Source of the DNA: Lentzea sp.
GTDB taxonomy: Bacteria > Actinomycetota > Actinomycetes > Mycobacteriales > Pseudonocardiaceae
Direction of reading: 5' to 3'
Assembly (NCBI GenBank): GCA_030146905.1
Contig: JASLAV010000519.1
Coordinates: forward strand, 1-6,597
Length of the DNA stretch: 6,597 nucleotides
Shown: positions 1 to 5,199 of the stretch, piece by piece
How positions within the stretch are numbered: the stretch's first letter is position 1
Layout of the letters: every line of letters begins with the position of its first letter
Program-made: the position numbers and the translations under genes
The notes under the pieces: generated by a model
What the model was told of the DNA's origin: nothing
The model's input: the letters and a program-made list of their open reading frames with translations, nothing else
The model's database searches: none

Positions 1-13
1 GGTCGGCATAGAC

Positions 14-28
14 ATGCGCTGGGCGCAT
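14..28. repeat. Short perfect inverted repeat
   Basis: ATGCGC and GCGCAT form perfect 6-bp arms around a 3-base centre (TGG). The size and symmetry would suit a dimeric regulator site, but no promoter element is evident next to it. It could be chance in GC-rich DNA. Confidence 0.3.
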
Positions 29-37
29 ACTTGTGGA

Positions 38-88
38 GGCCTCGTCGGGTCGGTTGTGTGTGGTAACTCAATCCAACCCGACGGGGCT
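38..88. repeat. Stem-loop with 13-bp arms
   Basis: Bases 38-50 pair with 76-88 over 13 positions; the core CGTCGGGT/ACCCGACG is perfect and the outer part includes two G-T (wobble) pairs. The 25-base loop can pair further (GGTTG near 52-56 with CAA.CC near 69-74). It could be a 3' untranslated structure or terminator for a gene left of the window. No T tract follows. Confidence 0.4.
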
Positions 89-157
89 CTTCACGTTCGC
101 GGCAAGGTCAACTCACGCGACTTACGGACACAACTTCTGGCTAGGTGCTTAGACGGC

Positions 158-232
158 CGCTCCTGGCGGTGCGGGCGGACGACCCGCGTCTCGGGGATGA
201 ACGCGGGTCGTCCGCCCGTGCCGCCAGGGGTG
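158..232. terminator. Very long hairpin, probable bidirectional terminator
   Basis: Bases 162-189 are complementary to 201-228 across 28 positions with an 11-base loop (190-200). The only two departures from Watson-Crick pairing are adjacent-region T-G and G-T wobbles (positions 170 and 171 against 220 and 219). Further pairs (158-161 with 229-232, including wobbles) extend the stem to about 32 bp. No T tract follows on either side, which is common for actinobacterial terminators. It may instead be an intergenic palindromic repeat or an RNA structure upstream of the membrane-protein gene. Confidence 0.5.
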
Positions 233-273
233 CGTCGCTGAGGCCCCGCTGAGAGTTGCCGGGGGCGACGCAC
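230..273. repeat. Inverted repeat upstream of the membrane-protein promoter
   Basis: GTGCGTCGC (230-238) is perfectly complementary to GCGACGCAC (265-273). Inside it, CCCC (244-247) can pair with GGGG (261-264). Its right arm lies 11 bases before the probable -10 box at 284, overlapping where a -35 contact would be, so it could be an operator. As RNA it would compete with the foot of the 158-232 hairpin, sharing bases 230-232. Confidence 0.35.
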
Positions 274-283
274 GGTTCGCCGC

Positions 284-289
284 TAGCGT
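284..289 (+). promoter_or_regulatory. Probable -10 box, leaderless start of the membrane-protein gene
   Basis: TAGCGT matches the actinobacterial TANNNT -10 form and ends 8 bases before the ATG at 298, so transcription would begin at or within a few bases of the start codon. No Shine-Dalgarno sequence precedes the ATG, which fits a leaderless message. No good -35 is seen at 17-19 bases; TTGCCG at 256-261 is 22 bases away, too far for a standard promoter. Confidence 0.45.
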
Positions 290-297
290 CGCGACCC

Positions 298-756
298 ATG
301 GGGGACAGAGGACGACATCCGATCCTGTGGGTGGCGATCGCAGCCTCGATCGCGCAGACGGTCTTCGCCTGGATCGGCTATCCGGACTTCGAGCTGAACC
401 AGGGCGGCTACATGCTGCTCGCGTTCATGGCGGTGCTGGCGACACCGCTCAACCTCGGCGCGATGGTCGCCTTCGGGGTGCGGAAGACACCGGATCTGCT
501 CACCGCCGCGCTCGCCGGGCTGTTCCTGGTGTGGCACGGCCTTGGAGTCGTGCTGCTGTCCGGTGTGGCCGGACGGTGGTTGCCCGAGCTCTTCATGCAC
601 GTGCTCGGGGACAGGACGCTCAGCCTCTGCTACCAGGTGGCGCAGGTCGTCGTGTTCGCCGCCGTGTTCCTGGTTAGCATCTTCACCCATGCTCGCCAGC
701 CCGTCGGACCTCGTCGACCTGCTCGAATGCGAGCACCGCAGCCACCTGGCGCGTGA
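298..756 (+). CDS. Small four-helix integral membrane protein, function unknown
   Basis: The product is 152 residues and I do not recognise the family. Four hydrophobic stretches are visible at about residues 9-27, 37-60, 67-90 and 108-129, joined by short polar loops (PDFELNQGG, RKTPD, WLPELF..GDRT), followed by a basic, proline-rich tail. It should sit in the cytoplasmic membrane. The ATG at 298 was chosen over an in-frame TTG at 256 because the extra 14 residues are not hydrophobic, lie across an inverted repeat and would cover the probable -10 box. G/C-rich third positions support a real gene up to about residue 130. The last 23 codons overlap the helicase gene in another frame and lose that bias, so the tail may be a recent extension. 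Overlap with the helicase hints at a joint role, but no function can be assigned. Confidence 0.7.
   Translation: MGDRGRHPILWVAIAASIAQTVFAWIGYPDFELNQGGYMLLAFMAVLATPLNLGAMVAFGVRKTPDLLTAALAGLFLVWHGLGVVLLSGVAGRWLPELFMHVLGDRTLSLCYQVAQVVVFAAVFLVSIFTHARQPVGPRRPARMRAPQPPGA
675..680 (+). promoter_or_regulatory. Probable internal -10 box for a leaderless helicase start
   Basis: TAGCAT ends 8 bases before the helicase ATG at 689, inside the membrane-protein gene. The stretch from box to ATG resembles that of the upstream gene: both have G.TAGC.TC followed by ACCCATG, 14 of 19 positions identical. No Shine-Dalgarno sequence precedes the ATG. No clear -35 is seen. The helicase may therefore be made from its own leaderless message as well as by read-through. 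Confidence 0.4.
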
Positions 757-3559
757 CGAACGACGTGGCGACCCGTCTGAGCTGCACCGACAGGCCGCTC
801 AGACGGCCGCCGACATGCGCGCGGGCAAGGACCTGGTCGAGAACGCCGTCTTCTTCGACGGCGTCTTCCACTGCTCGGCGCAGACGCTGATCCGCACCGC
901 CGACGGCTACGAGCCGTGCGACGAGGCCCCGGAAGCCACCCCGCTCGCCGTCCTGTCGCTGGTCGCGGCCGCCCAGGCGGTGGGCGCCGAACGAGCGCAC
1001 CTGATCATCGACGGCCACCGGACGTCGTTCCGGATCGCCGACTTCACACCGTTGCTCGGCCGCCTGCAGACCCGGCTCGCGACGCCCTCACCAGCACCGA
1101 AGCGGTCGTGGGGTGACATCAGGGCCGCGTGCACGGGGTGCCGGTTCGCGCGTCACTGCGCGTCGGGCCGCGAAGAGGCCCGTGACCTGTCGCTCGTGGC
1201 CGGACTGAGGACAGACCAGCGCCGGAAGCTGGTTTCAGCCGGCATTGACACGATCGACGCTCTCGCAGCCACCGAGGAACGGCCCGCCACCCTCTCCCCC
1301 GCGAGCTTCACCGCGCTGACCGCGCAGGCCCGGTTGCAGGTGCGGCAGGAACGCACGGGCGTGACCAGCTACGAGGTCGTGGCGCCGGAGGCGTTGGCCA
1401 CCCTGCCCGACCCGGCGGAGGACGACGTGTTCCTGGAGGTCGACGGCGACACGTTCCGCACGCCGGGCTGGGAGGGCACGTTCGCGGAGTTCGTCGACCG
1501 CACGCCGACCGGCACGGTCTACCACTTCACGCCGCACGACCTGGCAGGCAGGGCGGCGAGGATCGCGACCAGGGAGTCCGAAGTGGACGAGCTGGTGCGG
1601 CGGTGCGTCGACCTCGGGGCGTTGACGCGGCGGGTGCTGCGGGTGTCGACGCGCGAGTACACGTTGCAGGCGCTGAAGCCGTTGCTCGACGACGAGAACC
1701 CGACGCGTGGTGTTCGAGACCTGCTGGTCGAGGTGAAGCGCGAGCACGGGATCGAGACCGCGCCACCGCAGGAGCGGGACGAGGCCGCGCTGGAGAAGGC
1801 GGCCGAGCGGGCGCGGCGGATGGCGGCGTTGACGGAGCCGTTGCTGGCCGAGGGGCACTCGTTGTTCGCGGCGACCGTCGGTTATCACCGGCGGGAGTCG
1901 AGTCCCGCGTGGGGTGACTTCTTCCGGCAGGCCAGCGCGCCGATCTCCGACCTGGAGACCGACTCCCACTGCGCGGTGCCGATCACGCTCAGGGCCGAGG
2001 ACTGGGTGCCGCCGAGCGGGCGGGTCCGGACGCACAAACGGCAGGTCAAGGCGCGGATCGACCCGGAGCGGCCGCACCCGTTCGGTTCCGGTGAGCAGGT
2101 CCGGCTGCTGTACCCCGGCAACGTCACGCGCAACGCCGTGGTGGCCGACGACAACCCGTACGAGCTCGTCCTGACCGAGAGCGACTCGCAGGAGCACTCC
2201 GAACTGCCGATCGCCGTGCTGCCGGGCAGCCCGGTGCCCGCGTCGCCCAAGGACGAGGCCGTCGCCGACCTGGCGGAGCAGGCGGTGCACCTGTTGCCGC
2301 TGCTGCCCCGCAACCCCGGCATCGACCTGCTGCTGCGCACACCGCCCGTGCAGCCGCTGCCGCAGCACCCCGACGTGGTGCAGGCCGTGATCAAGGCCGT
2401 CGACCAGCTCGACGGCGGCACGCTCGCCGTGCAGGGCCCGCCCGGCGCAGGCAAGACCTACCTCGCGACCAAGCTCGTGAGGCACCTGATCGACCAGGGC
2501 AAGACGGTCGCGGTGACGTCGACGTCGCACAAGGCCGTGGAGAACGTGCTGTCGAGCGTCGACCCGGACATCCCGATGGCCAAGCGCCCCAAGGAGAAGA
2601 AGCCGGAGGAGGGGCTGCCGTGGGACCAGCCGAAGGACAACGGCGCGCTGGCCCGCTGGCGTGAGGAGCACCCGCAGGGACACCTGGTCGGCGGCACGGC
2701 TTGGACGTTCTCCAACGCCGTGATCAAGGCGCAGCCGTTCGACGTGATGATCATCGACGAGGCCGGGCAGTTCGCGCTGGCGGACGCGGTGGCCGTGGCG
2801 ACCGCGGCGAAGAACCTCGTGCTGCTCGGAGATCCGCAGCAGCTGCCGCAGGTCGTCCAGGGCGTGCACCCGCCCGGTTCCGACGCGTCCGCGCTCGGGC
2901 ACCTGCTCGGTGACGCGGACGTGATCCCCGAGCACCTCGGTTACTTCCTGGCCGAGACGCGGCGGATGCACCCGGCGGTGTGCAAGCCGGTGTCGGAGCT
3001 CTCCTACGCCGGACTGCTCCGTTCGCACGAGTCCGCGGCGAACCGGTCGATCGAGGGCGTCGAACCCGGCATCTACCTGCGCGAAGTCGATCACCGGCAC
3101 AACATCACGTCGTCGGCGGAGGAAGCGGACGCCGTCGTGGACACCGTCAGGCAGATCGTCGGTCGTACTTGGACGGACAACGGCAGAACGCGCGAACTGA
3201 CCGATGCGGACGTCCTGGTGGTCGCGCCGTACAACCTCCAGGTGCGCGTCATCCGCAGACGGCTCGCCGATGCGGGTTTCGACGAAACGCGGGTGGGCAC
3301 TGTGGACCGCTTCCAGGGCCAGGAGGCACCCGCCGTCATCATGTCCATGACGTCGTCGTCCACCGTGGACCTGCCGCGTGGCCTGGACTTTCTTTTGTCA
3401 CGCAACAGGTTGAACGTGGCGCTCTCACGCGCCCAGGTGCTCGCCGTGATGATCTGCTCGCCCCGCTTGCTGGATGCCGACGTCCGAGGCGTGGAGCAGA
3501 TGCGACTGGTCGCCGGGGTCATCGGCCTAACAGAGAACATGTCGATCTACCCGTGGTGA
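689..3559 (+). CDS. TM0106-type RecB-like nuclease/Upf1-like SF1 helicase, nuclease probably inactive
   Basis: The product is 956 residues, cytoplasmic, and should be an ATP-driven DNA or RNA helicase. Motor motifs are complete: Walker A GPPGAGKT (583-590), Walker B DEAGQ (690-694), GDPQQLP (714-720), ETRRMHP, RFQGQE (874-879) and LNVALSRA (908-915), typical of the Upf1-like branch of SF1. The N-terminus resembles the Cas4/AddB-like nuclease of the TM0106 family: SDL.DLLEC near the start, and cysteines C14, C148, C151 and C157 placed to bind an Fe-S cluster, followed by a helix-hairpin-helix-like LSLVAGL..DQRRKLVSAGIDT segment (167-190). The usual aspartate (AD-hydrophobic) is replaced near A64-Q65, and the expected E-x-x-D-x-K reads EPCDEA (75-80), losing the lysine. 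An RNase H-like region (about 245-335) is short, with LEVDGD where D-x-E-G-D is usual. From memory, family members run about 1,100-1,200 residues, so this one is compact. The 689 ATG is chosen because it lies just before the conserved SDL segment; the upstream frame is cysteine-rich and unlike the family. The physiological substrate is unknown. Confidence 0.85.
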   Translation: MLASPSDLVDLLECEHRSHLARDERRGDPSELHRQAAQTAADMRAGKDLVENAVFFDGVFHCSAQTLIRTADGYEPCDEAPEATPLAVLSLVAAAQAVGAERAHLIIDGHRTSFRIADFTPLLGRLQTRLATPSPAPKRSWGDIRAACTGCRFARHCASGREEARDLSLVAGLRTDQRRKLVSAGIDTIDALAATEERPATLSPASFTALTAQARLQVRQERTGVTSYEVVAPEALATLPDPAEDDVFLEVDGDTFRTPGWEGTFAEFVDRTPTGTVYHFTPHDLAGRAARIATRESEVDELVRRCVDLGALTRRVLRVSTREYTLQALKPLLDDENPTRGVRDLLVEVKREHGIETAPPQERDEAALEKAAERARRMAALTEPLLAEGHSLFAATVGYHRRESSPAWGDFFRQASAPISDLETDSHCAVPITLRAEDWVPPSGRVRTHKRQVKARIDPERPHPFGSGEQVRLLYPGNVTRNAVVADDNPYELVLTESDSQEHSELPIAVLPGSPVPASPKDEAVADLAEQAVHLLPLLPRNPGIDLLLRTPPVQPLPQHPDVVQAVIKAVDQLDGGTLAVQGPPGAGKTYLATKLVRHLIDQGKTVAVTSTSHKAVENVLSSVDPDIPMAKRPKEKKPEEGLPWDQPKDNGALARWREEHPQGHLVGGTAWTFSNAVIKAQPFDVMIIDEAGQFALADAVAVATAAKNLVLLGDPQQLPQVVQGVHPPGSDASALGHLLGDADVIPEHLGYFLAETRRMHPAVCKPVSELSYAGLLRSHESAANRSIEGVEPGIYLREVDHRHNITSSAEEADAVVDTVRQIVGRTWTDNGRTRELTDADVLVVAPYNLQVRVIRRRLADAGFDETRVGTVDRFQGQEAPAVIMSMTSSSTVDLPRGLDFLLSRNRLNVALSRAQVLAVMICSPRLLDADVRGVEQMRLVAGVIGLTENMSIYPW

Positions 3560-3579
3560 CACCGCACTGTTGCCATACG

Positions 3580-3611
3580 GTGACCTCCCGCGCGCTGTGT
3601 GTTGCTAGCGT
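3580..3611 (+). promoter_or_regulatory. Possible promoter of the wall-anchored protein gene
   Basis: TAGCGT at 3606-3611 is the same hexamer as the box before the membrane-protein gene and shares the longer string GCTAGCGT with it. GTGACC at 3580-3585 is a possible -35, 20 bases upstream, a little longer than ideal. Transcription would start near 3618, giving an untranslated leader of roughly 70 bases, unlike the leaderless genes in the rest of the window. Confidence 0.4.
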
Positions 3612-3616
3612 GACCC

Positions 3617-3660
3617 GGTTCACCCGGTCGGGTGATTTAGAGGTTCACCACGTTTGAACC
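3617..3660. repeat. Palindrome, direct repeat and small hairpin in the leader
   Basis: TCACCCG (3620-3626) and CGGGTGA (3629-3635) form a 7-bp-arm palindrome with a two-base centre, placed at the expected transcription start. GGTTCACC occurs at 3617-3624 and again at 3642-3649, 25 bases apart. GGTTCA (3642-3647) can also pair with TGAACC (3655-3660) over a 7-base loop. The arrangement would suit a dimeric repressor or a structured leader controlling the downstream secreted protein. The regulator is unknown. Confidence 0.4.
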
Positions 3661-3681
3661 GCCAACGCACCAACGCAGAGC

Positions 3682-3686
3682 AGGAG
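3682..3686 (+). promoter_or_regulatory. Ribosome binding site AGGAG
   Basis: AGGAG sits 5 bases before the ATG at 3692 and fixes the start of the wall-anchored protein. It is the only clear Shine-Dalgarno sequence next to a start codon in this window. Confidence 0.8.
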
Positions 3687-3691
3687 TTTCC

Positions 3692-4303
3692 ATGGCAAGC
3701 AGAGTTCTCGGCGCGTTCGCGGTGGCGGCCACCGCGACCCTCGCTTCGCTGGTACTGGCCACCCCGGCCAGCGCGCACACCCCCGTGGCGTCAGCGGAGT
3801 GCGTCAAGGACAAGGCTGTGCTGAAGGTCAAGCTGACCCAGTACGCGGGCGGCGACAAGAACACCGTCGTGATCAAGGACGGTGACAAGGTCCTGGCTGA
3901 CGAGAAGTTCGGTCAGAACTGGGGCGAGAAGAAGTTCGAGGCGGACGGCACCGTCGCACACACCTTCACCATCAAGGTGACGGCATCCGACGGCGCGCAG
4001 TTCAACTACGAGAAGACGCTCAAGACGCCGGCTTGCGTCAAGCCGACGGAGAGCACCACCAAGCCGACCAAGCCGTCGGAGACGAAGCCGCCGGTCGTGC
4101 CGAGCAGCTCGGTTCCGGAGGCGCCCTCGTCCTCCGCGGCTCCGTCGTCGACCCCGGCCGCTCCGGCCCCCGGTGGCAGCACGCCGGAACCGCCGCTCGC
4201 GGCGACCGGTGCTTCCCCGATGTGGCTGCTGCTCTCGGGTCTGGGCCTGGTGGGTGCCGGTGCCGGCACCCTGCTGTTCCTGCGTCGTCGCCGCACGGCG
4301 TGA
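3692..4303 (+). CDS. Secreted cell-wall-anchored protein with LAATG sortase signal
   Basis: The product is 203 residues. Residues 1-28 form a Sec signal peptide, with a basic start (MASR), a hydrophobic core and probable cleavage after ATPASA. A compact lysine-rich, beta-strand-like domain follows (about 37-115) with one cysteine near each end (C37, C115), likely bridged by a disulfide as in small Ig-like surface domains. Residues 117-167 are a Pro/Ser/Thr linker of the sort that spans the cell wall. The end is a full sorting signal: LAATG (169-173), a hydrophobic segment (about 177-197) and RRRR (198-201). LAXTG is known as the preferred motif of class E sortases in actinobacteria, so covalent attachment to peptidoglycan is expected. 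No sortase gene is in the window. A strong Shine-Dalgarno sequence and a long leader suggest regulated, possibly high, expression. The ligand or role of the domain is not evident. Confidence 0.85.
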   Translation: MASRVLGAFAVAATATLASLVLATPASAHTPVASAECVKDKAVLKVKLTQYAGGDKNTVVIKDGDKVLADEKFGQNWGEKKFEADGTVAHTFTIKVTASDGAQFNYEKTLKTPACVKPTESTTKPTKPSETKPPVVPSSSVPEAPSSSAAPSSTPAAPAPGGSTPEPPLAATGASPMWLLLSGLGLVGAGAGTLLFLRRRRTA

Positions 4304-4317
4304 AGTAGCTGAGTGAG

Positions 4318-4349
4318 AGACGGGGGTGGCCTCAGGGCCGCCCCCGTTT
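4318..4349. terminator. Hairpin terminator between convergent genes
   Basis: Bases 4320-4331 pair with 4336-4347 (12 bp, one T-G wobble) around the loop TCAG, and 4318-4319 can extend the stem. TTT overlaps and follows the right arm on the + strand, as expected for the end of the wall-protein transcript. It lies only 6 bases beyond the stop of the - strand deacetylase gene, so it probably stops transcription from both sides. Confidence 0.85.
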
Positions 4350-4355
4350 CGCTTG

Positions 4356-5102
4356 CTAGAGGTCCAGGGCGTCTGCCGGGCCGTCGCCGTCGTACATGAA
4401 CCACTCCGTGCCGAACGCCAGGGCGAACGTCTCCTCGTCCATTGACAGGAAGAACGACTCCTCGGTGATCTGCGAGGCGTGTGCGCGCATCGCCTTGCGC
4501 TTCACCGCCAGGTACCGCGTGACGTCGACGCCGACGTTGATCCGCGACTCCGGCACGGCGCCCTCCATCGGTTCCGGCACCTCCATGCCGGCCCGCCGGA
4601 ACGCTTCGCGGAACTCCGACTCGCGCACCATCGCCTGGTAGACCTTGGGCGTCCCGGCGATCTCCGCCGCGCGCACGCCGACCCGGTGCACCTGGATGTG
4701 GTCGGGGTGACCGTAGCCGCCGAAGCTGTCGTACGTGGTGAGCACCTCGGCGTTCTCCTCGGTGAGGATGGCCGCGAGCTTCCGGGCCGCCTCCTCGACG
4801 TCCGCGGTCCAGAACGACCCCGGCTGGTCGTTGAGCTCGTCGCCCATCATCCCGGAGTCGCGGTAGCCCAGGAACTCCACGCGCGCCACGCCCAGCAGGT
4901 CGGCCGCGGCCTGGGTCTCGGCGACCCGGCGCTGCCAGAGCTCCTCGTCCTCCCCCAGGAAGTCCGGGACCTCGCCGGCCTCTCCCCTGGTCGCGACGAC
5001 GAGCACGACCCGGTGTCCCTCCTCGGACGCTTTGCGCATCACGCCACCCGTCACGATGCACTCGTCGTCGGGATGGGCGTGGAACGTCACCAGTGTGGCC
5101 AT
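4356..5102 (-). CDS. PIG-L/LmbE-family zinc-dependent deacetylase
   Basis: The product is 248 residues, probably cytoplasmic since no signal peptide is seen. The family hydrolyses N-acetyl groups from GlcNAc-containing or related substrates; members include MshB and Mca of mycothiol metabolism. The first motif, HAHPDDE (8-14), supplies H10 and D13 as metal ligands and D12 as the likely general base. The second, GHPDH (131-135), supplies H135 as third ligand and H132 as a catalytic histidine, by analogy with MshB. The Rossmann-like order (VTFHAHPDDE, RVVLVVATRGEAGE, VEFLGYRDSGM) is complete. It is shorter than typical MshB or Mca and is better treated as a general actinobacterial PIG-L protein of unknown substrate. 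The ATG at 5102 was chosen because it starts directly before the first motif; an upstream in-frame TTG (5135) would add 11 residues over the promoter box. The gene is the only - strand unit before the convergent terminator. Confidence 0.88.
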   Translation of the reverse strand: MATLVTFHAHPDDECIVTGGVMRKASEEGHRVVLVVATRGEAGEVPDFLGEDEELWQRRVAETQAAADLLGVARVEFLGYRDSGMMGDELNDQPGSFWTADVEEAARKLAAILTEENAEVLTTYDSFGGYGHPDHIQVHRVGVRAAEIAGTPKVYQAMVRESEFREAFRRAGMEVPEPMEGAVPESRINVGVDVTRYLAVKRKAMRAHASQITEESFFLSMDEETFALAFGTEWFMYDGDGPADALDL

Positions 5103-5109
5103 GACTGCG

Positions 5110-5115
5110 ACGTTA
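5110..5115 (-). promoter_or_regulatory. Probable -10 box, leaderless start of the deacetylase gene
   Basis: Read on the - strand, TAACGT ends 7 bases before the ATG at 5102, and no Shine-Dalgarno sequence is correctly spaced. This matches a leaderless start. It lies downstream of the hairpin that ends the protease transcript, so the gene needs a promoter here. No convincing -35 is seen. Confidence 0.5.
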
Positions 5116-5145
5116 CCTGGGACGGATCTTCCCAAACCCGTGAAA

Positions 5146-5181
5146 GGGCGGCGCCTCCCCCGGACTGGGGAGGCGCCGCCC
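5146..5181 (-). terminator. Perfect 15-bp hairpin terminator of the protease gene
   Basis: Bases 5146-5160 are exactly complementary to 5167-5181 with a 6-base loop. Read on the - strand the stem is followed by TTTCA, a short T run. It starts 18 bases after the protease stop codon, as expected for an intrinsic terminator, and insulates the deacetylase gene from protease transcription. Confidence 0.88.
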
Positions 5182-5199
5182 CTCGGCGAACTCGTGGAG

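Larger units (their letters stand above)
1..297. other. Intergenic region rich in inverted repeats
   Basis: No convincing gene lies here. The possible reading frames on either strand run through the large palindrome, have no recognisable domain and lack the G/C-rich third-position pattern of the neighbouring genes. The stretch holds four separate inverted repeats (14-28, 38-88, 158-232, 230-273) and a probable -10 box for the next gene (284-289). It may include the 3' untranslated end of a gene lying left of the window, but that gene is not visible. Confidence 0.6.

Noticed and set aside
14..241. Small + strand frame of 75 residues
   Set aside because: It contains most of the long palindrome, has no codon bias and no recognisable feature.
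256..297. TTG start at 256 for the membrane protein
   Set aside because: It adds a non-hydrophobic 14-residue stretch across an inverted repeat and would place the probable -10 box inside the gene. It remains possible.
542..688. An upstream start for the helicase at 542
   Set aside because: The added 49 residues are cysteine- and serine-rich, read against the codon bias of the membrane-protein gene, and precede the conserved SDL segment that normally begins the family.
1235..3100. Long - strand reading frame opposite the helicase (621 residues)
   Set aside because: It is a shadow of the helicase: arginine/histidine-rich, low complexity, no domain. Long antisense frames are routine in high-GC DNA.
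3560..3582. CACCG/CGGTG stem after the helicase stop as a terminator
   Set aside because: Only 5 bp with a 13-base loop and no T tract; too weak to call. The helicase message may run into the next gene or end in another way.
4006..5061. - strand frame of 351 residues spanning the convergent terminator
   Set aside because: It overlaps the deacetylase gene in another frame and runs antisense into the wall-protein gene, through a hairpin terminator, with Gly/Arg-rich low-complexity sequence.
5103..5135. Upstream TTG start (5135) for the deacetylase
   Set aside because: It would add 11 residues not typical of the family and cover the TAACGT box; the ATG at 5102 begins directly before the first active-site motif.
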